Of a DNA stretch of 9,933 nucleotides, positions 5,023 to 9,933 are shown one piece after another. The notes below the pieces were generated by a model. That model had not been told where the DNA came from, ran no database searches, and saw only the letters and a program-made list of their open reading frames with translations. Made by a program: the position numbers and the translations under genes. This stretch comes from Ferrovibrio sp964429465 (GTDB lineage Bacteria > Pseudomonadota > Alphaproteobacteria > Ferrovibrionales > Ferrovibrionaceae). The stretch's first letter is position 1. Each line of letters begins with the position of its first letter. The stretch spans positions 1-9,933 of the forward strand of contig CAYSCA010000118.1 in assembly GCA_964429465.1 (NCBI GenBank), written 5' to 3'.

Positions 5023-6556
5023 GGGCGACGCGGCGCGCTTCGGCCGGCTGCTGCGCTCGCTGAAGGTCCGTGCGCTGCTGGTCGTGGCATTGTTCGCCGC
5101 GCTGCCCCCGATCCTCTACCTCACGTTCCGGCAGGCCGATCTCGACCGGCAGAAGCTGTTGCTGGAAAGCATCCGCGTGAAAGGCCTGACCGTCGGCCGC
5201 GTGCTGGAGGAGCGGCTGCAGCGCGCCGATCTCATTCCGCTGTTCCGGCTGGGCGAGGAGCTGGCGCGGTTCCAGACCGAGGGCGTCAGCCTGCGCCTGC
5301 TGTTCCGCCCGCATGACGGTCCGGCCGATGCCGGCTTCCTCTATGTCGCCTCCGCGCCGGCCGTATCGCCGGCCGAGCTGGATTTCGAGCGCCAGCGGCT
5401 CGACGATGCCGGCGTCCTGTCGCAGCTCGGCAGCTCCTGCGGCGGCGACCTGCCGCTCGCGCTGCGCGTCGACATGGCGGGCGGGACCAGCGAGCTGATC
5501 ACCTCGATCACGCCGGTGCGCACCCAGCGCGGCTGCTGGGCGCTGGTGATCTCCAATGACCTCACGGATGCCGCCGAGCAGCGGCTCGGCCGCCCCTACT
5601 GGGAGGCGCCGGAAGTGCAGATCGCCGCCGCGCTTTATCTTGGCTTCGCGGTGATCGTCCTGCTGATCGCCTATGATCTGTGGCGCGGCCTGCGGCGCTT
5701 CGCCAAGACGGCGCAGGCGGTGGCAGAGCGGCGGATCGAGGGCCGCTTCGTGCAGCGCAACCGCCTGCCGGAGCTGGAACCCGTCGCGGCCGCTTTCGAC
5801 CGTATGGAAGACAGCCTGCGCGCCACCGCCAGCGAACTGCGCCAGGCGGCCGAGGAAAGCGCGCATGCCTTCAAGACGCCGCTCGGCACGATCCGCCAGG
5901 CGCTGGTGCCGCTGCGGGCGCGGATCAGCGGCGACGACCGGCGCAGCCAGCAGGCCCTGCAGGCCGCCGATGCCGCGCTGGACCGCCTCGATGTCCTGGT
6001 GCGGGCGGCGCGCAACCTGGACGATGCGGTGGCGGATCGCCTCGATCCGCCGCGCGAGCCGGTCGATCTCGGCGCGCTGGTGGAGGACGTGGTCGAAGCG
6101 CGCTCCGCCGATGCGACGGCGCGCGGCGTCTCCCTGCAATGCGAAGTCGATGCCGATATCGTCTCGCCGCGCGGCGGCAGGCTGATCGCCGATGCGCTGG
6201 GCCAGGTGATCGAAAACGCGCTCAGCTTCTCGCCCAAGGGCGGCACGGTCTGGGTGCGCGTGCAGCGCGGCCGCCGCGCCGCCATCACGGTGTCGGACGA
6301 GGGGCCGGGCGTGCCGCCCGACCTGCTGCCGCATATCTTCGAGCGTGACGCCTCCTTCCGCAGCGAGGCGGCCAATACCGATACCGCGAATTTCGGGCTC
6401 GGCCTGTGGGTCGCGAAGCGCAACATGGAAGCGCTGGGCGGGCTGATCGCCGCGGCCAACCTGCCGGGCGGCGGCTTCATCGTCACGCTGGCGCTGCCCG
6501 TCAACAAGCCATCTGCCGGCAAGCAGCCCGCCGCCAAGCCGGCGGCCGCCGACTAG
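5015..6556 (+). CDS. Membrane sensor histidine kinase
   Basis: A 513-residue inner-membrane kinase partnered with the overlapping regulator gene. It has a basic N-terminus, TM1 (about 19-38), a periplasmic sensor of roughly 165 residues, TM2 (about 203-220) and a HAMP linker (about 221-275). The dimerisation/phosphotransfer helix holds His284 in SAHAFKTPLGTI. The ATPase domain has the N box (Asn401 in VIENALSFSPKGG), G1 (Asp428 in SDEGPGVP), an F-type HIFER segment and G2 (459-464, NFGLGL). All catalytic motifs are intact. The periplasmic domain carries two cysteines, Cys142 and Cys174, that could form a disulfide; I do not recognise its ligand class. The tail is alanine/proline/lysine-rich. 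The ATG at 5015 lies inside the end of the regulator gene, so expression is likely by translational coupling. Its TAG stop overlaps the convergent HdeD-like gene. Confidence 0.92.
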   Translation: MAEGDAARFGRLLRSLKVRALLVVALFAALPPILYLTFRQADLDRQKLLLESIRVKGLTVGRVLEERLQRADLIPLFRLGEELARFQTEGVSLRLLFRPHDGPADAGFLYVASAPAVSPAELDFERQRLDDAGVLSQLGSSCGGDLPLALRVDMAGGTSELITSITPVRTQRGCWALVISNDLTDAAEQRLGRPYWEAPEVQIAAALYLGFAVIVLLIAYDLWRGLRRFAKTAQAVAERRIEGRFVQRNRLPELEPVAAAFDRMEDSLRATASELRQAAEESAHAFKTPLGTIRQALVPLRARISGDDRRSQQALQAADAALDRLDVLVRAARNLDDAVADRLDPPREPVDLGALVEDVVEARSADATARGVSLQCEVDADIVSPRGGRLIADALGQVIENALSFSPKGGTVWVRVQRGRRAAITVSDEGPGVPPDLLPHIFERDASFRSEAANTDTANFGLGLWVAKRNMEALGGLIAAANLPGGGFIVTLALPVNKPSAGKQPAAKPAAAD

Positions 6557-7128
6557 GAGATGATCTTCGAATCCTGCTGCCGCCGGCGCCAGGCGAACGA
6601 GAGCAGGGCGATGCCGATCAGCAGCGCGAAGATGCCGATCACCCAGGTGGCCGCCACCGCCACCGCGCCGGGAAAGATCACCAGCAGCAGGCCGAAGGCA
6701 ACCAGCAGGATGCCGCCTTTGCTGACCGGCCAGTCGGGCCCGTATTCCTGCTTGAGGCGGAAGCTGCCGGCGATCTCGATGCTGCCGAACAGCAGGGCCC
6801 AGGCGGCGACGAAATACAGCAGCAGGACGATCGTCGCCCCCGGCCAGAGCACGCTGATCAGCCCGACCAGGACTCCGGCGATGCCGGTCAGCATCATGAA
6901 GCCGCGGCGCGGCTCGCCTGCCGCCATGCGGCGGCTGCCGAAGATCGCAATGACGCCATCGGCCAGCGCATAGGCGCCGAACAGGATCACCAGCGCATCG
7001 AGGCTGATGCCCGGCCAGAAGATGGCGACCAGGCCGAAGAGCAAAGCCGCCAGGCCACGCAGCACGATCATCCACCAGAGCCGGTTCGGCATCGGCGCGG
7101 CAGAGCCGGGCGGCATGCGTTCGAGCAT
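6553..7128 (-). CDS. HdeD-family (DUF308) membrane protein
   Basis: A 191-residue integral membrane protein with six predicted helices (about 17-38, 43-64, 77-95, 98-120, 139-152, 156-180). It shows a threefold internal repeat: a hydrophobic helix ending in WPG or FPG, then another helix ending in a small-residue turn. The three PG pairs fall at residues 39-40, 96-97 and 153-154, exactly 57 apart. E. coli HdeD is linked to acid resistance at high cell density; for most relatives the function is unknown, so no symbol is assigned. The ATG at 7128 has only a weak ribosome site; Met13 (7092) is a possible later start. Its stop shares CTAG with the convergent kinase gene, leaving no room for a terminator between them. 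Confidence 0.82.
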   Translation of the reverse strand: MLERMPPGSAAPMPNRLWWMIVLRGLAALLFGLVAIFWPGISLDALVILFGAYALADGVIAIFGSRRMAAGEPRRGFMMLTGIAGVLVGLISVLWPGATIVLLLYFVAAWALLFGSIEIAGSFRLKQEYGPDWPVSKGGILLVAFGLLLVIFPGAVAVAATWVIGIFALLIGIALLSFAWRRRQQDSKIIS

Positions 7129-7238
7129 CAGGAAATCCGTCGCAGTCTTGTCACCGCGGCGAGTATAGAGAAGTCAGGCCGGATCATCCACGCCCCGCGC
7201 AATTGCCGCCGGCCGGAACCGGCACTAACTTGAGCGGC
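7129..7238. promoter_or_regulatory. Divergent promoter region between HdeD-like gene and adenine deaminase
   Basis: This 110-bp gap must hold both promoters. On the minus strand TATACT (7167-7162) is a good -10 about 35 nt before the HdeD-like ATG, but its -35 is poor. On plus, TTGTCA (7148-7153) is -35-like without a properly spaced -10. A GC-rich inverted repeat (GCCGG/CCGGC, 7208-7223) sits just before the deaminase start and may fold in its leader. Confidence 0.3.
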
Positions 7239-8258
7239 ATGAGCGATCAGAATGCCTTTATCGCCGGGCTGCCGAAGGCGGAACTGCATGTCCATATCGA
7301 AGGCACGCTGGAGCCCGAGCTGCTGTTCCGGCTGGCGCAGCGCAACGGCGTCGCCCTGCCCCATGCCTCGGTGGACGATCTGCGGCGCGCCTACAATTTC
7401 GGCAGCCTGCAGGATTTCCTCGATCTCTATTACCAGGGCATGGCGGTGCTGCTGCACCAGCAGGATTTCTATGATCTCACCATGGCGTATCTCGCGCGCG
7501 CGGCGGCGCAGAATGTGCGTCACGCCGAGATTTTCTTCGATCCGCAGGGCCATACCGAACGCGGTGTCGCCTTCCGCACCGTGATCGAGGGAATCACCCG
7601 CGCGCAGCAGGATGCCGAACGGCAACACGGCATCGCCAGCCGCCTGATCCTGTGCTTCCTCCGGCATCTGGATGAGGCGAGCGCCGAGCGTACGCTGGAT
7701 GAAGCCATGTCCTGGCGAGAGCATTTCATCGGCGTCGGGCTCGATTCCTCCGAGCAGGGCCATCCGCCCTCGAAGTTCCGCCGCGTCTTCGCCCGGGCGC
7801 GGGCGCTGGGCCTGCATCGCGTCGCCCATGCCGGCGAGGAAGGTCCGCCGGACTATGTCTACGAGGCGCTCGACCTGCTGGAGGTGGAGCGGATCGACCA
7901 TGGCAACCGCGCCCTGGAGGATGATGCGCTGGTCGCGCGGCTGGCGGCCGAGCGGATGCCGCTCACCGTCTGCCCGCTCTCCAACCTGCGGCTATGCGTG
8001 GTGGGCGAGATGACGCAGCATCCGCTCCGGCGCATGCTGCAGGCGGGCCTGCTGGCGACCGTCAATTCCGACGATCCGGCCTATTTCGGCGGCTATGTGA
8101 ACGAGAATTATCAGGCGGCGCAGCAGGCGCTCGGTTTGAGCCGTGCCGAGCTGACGACGCTCGCCGGGAACAGCTTTCGCGCCGCCTTCATCGGCGACGG
8201 CGACCGGCAACGCCATCTCGCGGCGCTGCAGGCCTACGCCGCTATGACTGACGCCTAG
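7239..8258 (+). CDS. Adenine deaminase (adenosine deaminase superfamily)
   Basis: A 339-residue metal-dependent deaminase predicted to convert adenine to hypoxanthine plus ammonia in the cytoplasm. Zinc ligands and catalytic residues are visible: His17 and His19 (ELHVHIEGTLEPE), His197 and Glu200 (VAHAGEEGPP), His221 (RIDHGNRA) and Asp278-Asp279 (NSDDPAYFGG). The family-typical HAEIFFDPQGHT, LDSSEQGHPPSKF and CPLSNLRLCVV segments are also present. HAGEEGPP and NSDDPAYFGGY are, from memory, the pattern of the bacterial adenine deaminase branch (yeast Aah1-like) rather than adenosine deaminase proper, though annotation as add-type adenosine deaminase is common. The ATG at 7239 is chosen; the frame is open to a TTG at 7203. 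No clear ribosome site is seen. With PuuD at the left edge it suggests active purine catabolism. The last 17 bp overlap the convergent LysR gene. Confidence 0.9.
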   Translation: MSDQNAFIAGLPKAELHVHIEGTLEPELLFRLAQRNGVALPHASVDDLRRAYNFGSLQDFLDLYYQGMAVLLHQQDFYDLTMAYLARAAAQNVRHAEIFFDPQGHTERGVAFRTVIEGITRAQQDAERQHGIASRLILCFLRHLDEASAERTLDEAMSWREHFIGVGLDSSEQGHPPSKFRRVFARARALGLHRVAHAGEEGPPDYVYEALDLLEVERIDHGNRALEDDALVARLAAERMPLTVCPLSNLRLCVVGEMTQHPLRRMLQAGLLATVNSDDPAYFGGYVNENYQAAQQALGLSRAELTTLAGNSFRAAFIGDGDRQRHLAALQAYAAMTDA

Positions 8259-9144
8259 CCGCGTCCACCAGCCAGTCGCGGAAGGCGCGCAGGGCCGGGT
8301 CGTTGCGGCGCGCTTCGGGATAGAACAGGCAATAGGCCTGCTTGCTGCCGATGGATTGCGCAAACGGCACGATCAGGCTGCCATCCTGCAATTCCTGCTC
8401 GATGAGGAAGCGCGGCACGATCGCCGCGCCCATGCCGATCACCGCGGCCTGCACCACCATGGCGAACTGGCCGTAACGCGGCCCGAGCGGCACCGGCGGG
8501 CAGGCGATGCCGAGCGTGGCGAACCAGTCGGCCCAGGCCGAGGGCCGCGTCGATTGCTGCAGCAGGGCGATCTTGAACAGATCCTCCGGCCTGCGGATGC
8601 GGTGCCGGCGCAGCAGGGCTTTCGAGGCGACCGGCACCAGTTCCTCCTCGATCAGCCGCTCGACCACCGCGCCGGGCCAGACCGGGTCGCCGAAGGAGAT
8701 CGCGGCATCCAGCGGCTCGGCGGCGAAGTCGAAGCTCTCAATGCGGGTCGGCAGGTTGACGGTGATCTGCGGGTGCCGGGCCGCGAAATCGGGCAGGCGC
8801 GGGACCAGCCAGCGGGTGCCGAAGGTCGGCAGGGTGGCGATGTTCAGCGTCGCATTGCCGCCGCGGGCGGCCATGGTGTTGACCGTGGCGGTGCCGATCC
8901 GGCCCAGCGCATCCTGCAGCTCGCGCGCATAGGCCGCCCCCGCCGGAGTCAGAACCACCCGCTGCCGGATACGTTCGAACAGGGTCAGGCCGAGGATTTC
9001 CTCCAGCAGTTGCACCCGCCGGCTGACCGCCGCCTGGCTGATATTCAGCTCTTTCGCCGCGGCCGTGAATCCCTGGTGCCTCGCCGCCGCCTCGAAGGCG
9101 GTCAGGGCGGAAAGCGGGGGCAGGAAACGGCGGGGCAGCGCCAA
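8242..9144 (-). CDS. LysR-family regulator, GcvA-like, probably controlling glutaryl-CoA dehydrogenase
   Basis: A 300-residue LysR-type transcription factor. The N-terminal winged helix (about 7-66) has LSALTAFEAAARHQGFTAAA and ISQAAVSRRVQLLEE, followed by LFERIRQRVVLTPAG. The effector-binding domain (about 95-300) has the GcvA-type start NIATLPTFGTRWLVPRLPDF and the later VVQAAVIGMGAAIVP. It is divergent from gcdH across 135 bp containing a LysR-type palindrome, the usual arrangement of a LysR regulator and its target. It is therefore a plausible GcdR-type activator of glutarate/lysine degradation responding to a pathway intermediate; that role is inferred from position. Translation starts at TTG 9144 behind AGGAGG. 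No in-frame ATG exists before the DNA-binding domain, so this start is needed. Confidence 0.88.
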   Translation of the reverse strand: MALPRRFLPPLSALTAFEAAARHQGFTAAAKELNISQAAVSRRVQLLEEILGLTLFERIRQRVVLTPAGAAYARELQDALGRIGTATVNTMAARGGNATLNIATLPTFGTRWLVPRLPDFAARHPQITVNLPTRIESFDFAAEPLDAAISFGDPVWPGAVVERLIEEELVPVASKALLRRHRIRRPEDLFKIALLQQSTRPSAWADWFATLGIACPPVPLGPRYGQFAMVVQAAVIGMGAAIVPRFLIEQELQDGSLIVPFAQSIGSKQAYCLFYPEARRNDPALRAFRDWLVDAARRQS

Positions 9145-9148
9145 AAGA

Positions 9149-9154
9149 CCTCCT
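9149..9154 (-). promoter_or_regulatory. Ribosome binding site that fixes the TTG start of the LysR gene
   Basis: AGGAGG on the minus strand, 4 nt before the TTG at 9144. It supports initiation at a non-ATG codon. Confidence 0.75.
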
Positions 9155-9159
9155 GGAAG

Positions 9160-9180
9160 TTGATAACCTCAGGTCATCAA
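9160..9180. promoter_or_regulatory. Probable LysR operator between the LysR gene and gcdH
   Basis: A 21-bp palindrome with one mismatched pair: left arm TTGATAACCT, centre C, right arm AGGTCATCAA. Inside it is the classic LysR box, AT-N11-AT, and thus T-N11-A. It lies 15 bp from the LysR start codon and about 100 bp upstream of gcdH, so it could serve both autoregulation and activation. The first arm also contains TTGATA, a possible -35 for gcdH with TAATAG (9182-9187) 16 nt downstream. Confidence 0.6.
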
Positions 9181-9181
9181 G

Positions 9182-9197
9182 TAATAGCGATTAATCG
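9182..9197. promoter_or_regulatory. Second AT-rich palindrome in the gcdH promoter region
   Basis: CGATTAATCG (9188-9197) is a perfect 10-bp palindrome, and TAAT-AGCG-ATTA (9182-9193) is an overlapping inverted repeat. It follows the LysR operator immediately and may be an activation half-site or part of the -10 region. The run to the gcdH start (9198-9279) holds a small possible leader hairpin (GGAGG/CCTCC, 9240-9255) and a GAGGA ribosome site (9268-9272). Confidence 0.35.
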
Positions 9198-9279
9198 TTT
9201 GCGTGCCAACCGCCGCTCTGCCAGCTTGCCGCCCCAGCAGGAGGGGACTACCTCCCCGTTGAGAGATGAGGAAACCGCC

Positions 9280-9933
9280 ATGAACGTCCAGACGCCCGGC
9301 CGTGCCGCCTTCCAGTGGGACGATCCGTTCAACCTCGAAGCCGAGCTGAGCGAGGAAGAGCGTCTGGTGCGCGACACGGCGCGCGACTATTGCCAGAACA
9401 AGCTGCTGCCGCGCGTGAAGGACGCCTTCCGCGAGGAGAAGACCGATCCGGCGATCTTCCGCGAGATGGGCGAGCTCGGCCTGCTCGGCCCGACCATCGA
9501 GGGCTATGGCTGCGCCGGCGCCTCCTATGTCGCCTACGGCCTGATCGCCCGCGAAGTCGAGGGCATCGATTCCGGCTACCGCTCGATGATGAGCGTGCAG
9601 TCGAGCCTGGTGATGCATCCAATCCATGCCTATGGCACGGAAGCCCAGCGCGAGAAGTACCTGCCCAAGCTGGCGAGCGGCGAGTGGATCGGCTGCTTCG
9701 GCCTCACCGAACCCGATCACGGCTCCGATCCCGGCGGCATGAAGACGCGCGCCAAGAAGGTACAGGGCGGCTATTCGCTCAGCGGCGCCAAGATGTGGAT
9801 CTCCAACTCGCCGATCGCCGATGTCTTCGTCGTCTGGGCCAAGACCGAGGACGACGTTATCCGCGGCTTCGTGCTGGAAAAGGGCATGAAGGGCCTCAGC
9901 GCGCCGAAGATCCACGGCAAGCTCTCCTTGCGC
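9280..9933 (+). CDS. gcdH: Glutaryl-CoA dehydrogenase, N-terminal part (runs off right edge)
   Basis: The first 218 residues of an FAD-dependent acyl-CoA dehydrogenase that oxidatively decarboxylates glutaryl-CoA to crotonyl-CoA in lysine, hydroxylysine and tryptophan breakdown. GCDH-specific features are clear: WDDPFNLEAELSEEE near the N-terminus, the SGYRSMMSVQSSLVMHPI segment, GCFGLTEPDHGSDPGG (from 138, acyl-CoA dehydrogenase signature, Glu144 and Asp150), KMWISNSPIADVFVVWAK, and RGFVLEKGMKGLSAPKIHGK. The human enzyme reads very similarly in these stretches. The catalytic glutamate near the C-terminus lies outside the window. The ATG at 9280 has GAGGA 7 nt upstream. It is divergent from its probable LysR regulator. 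Confidence 0.93.
   Translation, partial: MNVQTPGRAAFQWDDPFNLEAELSEEERLVRDTARDYCQNKLLPRVKDAFREEKTDPAIFREMGELGLLGPTIEGYGCAGASYVAYGLIAREVEGIDSGYRSMMSVQSSLVMHPIHAYGTEAQREKYLPKLASGEWIGCFGLTEPDHGSDPGGMKTRAKKVQGGYSLSGAKMWISNSPIADVFVVWAKTEDDVIRGFVLEKGMKGLSAPKIHGKLSLR

Noticed and set aside
4793..7075. Very long (760-codon) open frame on the minus strand opposite the kinase and running into the HdeD-like gene in another frame
   Set aside because: It lies antisense to a kinase with every catalytic motif intact and its translation is low-complexity Arg/Ala/Gly/Gln-rich, as expected for the mirror frame of GC-rich coding DNA.
7128..7901. Minus-strand 257-codon ORF opposite adenine deaminase
   Set aside because: Antisense shadow of a clearly recognisable enzyme; no recognisable motifs of its own.
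9169..9915. Minus-strand 248-codon ORF opposite gcdH
   Set aside because: Antisense to a strongly recognisable glutaryl-CoA dehydrogenase, and crosses its promoter.
1..9933. Search for tRNA, rRNA, CRISPR array, IS ends or att sites
   Set aside because: No cloverleaf-like, regularly spaced repeat, transposase or flanking repeat signal was found by eye; composition is uniform except for the AT-rich island near 3590-3710.

Overview
The window is GC-rich, densely coding DNA with strong G/C bias at third codon positions. It fits an alphaproteobacterium, probably of the Rhodospirillales type, judging from the look of the proteins (a PuuD-type membrane urate hydroxylase, a DUF1045 2H phosphoesterase, rickettsial 17 kDa antigen-like surface proteins, a GcvA-like LysR regulator beside glutaryl-CoA dehydrogenase). 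The taxonomic call is an inference from gene content, not a database match. I see no rRNA, tRNA, CRISPR array, insertion sequence or prophage signal.

Layout. Positions 1-630 (minus) hold the N-terminal half of puuD, which runs off the left edge; a possible promoter and a cluster of ACAAT/ATTGT half-sites lie just upstream. Then, all on the minus strand, come a TPR protein (734-1306), a 2H phosphoesterase of the DUF1045 family (1433-2140), a palindromic terminator (around 2187-2217) and a small arginine-rich hypothetical protein (2227-2418). Next is a minus-strand pair of envelope proteins: a small glycine-zipper lipoprotein (3239-3481) followed by an exported protein with a 17 kDa surface antigen-type C-terminus (2499-3206).

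An AT-rich island (about 3590-3710) separates this pair from a divergent plus-strand operon of three overlapping genes: a proline-rich lipoprotein (3762-4316), an OmpR-type response regulator (4300-5022) and a membrane histidine kinase (5015-6556). The geometry suggests one envelope-sensing module: an outer-membrane or periplasmic lipoprotein, a kinase with a periplasmic sensor, its regulator, and possible divergent target genes for surface proteins. This block is the most likely place for something undescribed.

Right of it are an HdeD-type membrane protein (6553-7128, minus; its TAG stop overlaps the kinase TAG stop within CTAG) and an adenine deaminase of the adenosine deaminase superfamily (7239-8258, plus). 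A LysR regulator (8242-9144, minus) overlaps the deaminase 3' end by 17 bp. The LysR gene is divergent from glutaryl-CoA dehydrogenase (9280 to the right edge), with a near-perfect 21-bp palindrome between them that fits a LysR operator. Adenine deaminase and PuuD both belong to purine catabolism (adenine to hypoxanthine; urate to 5-hydroxyisourate). The LysR/GcdH pair belongs to lysine/tryptophan-glutarate degradation.
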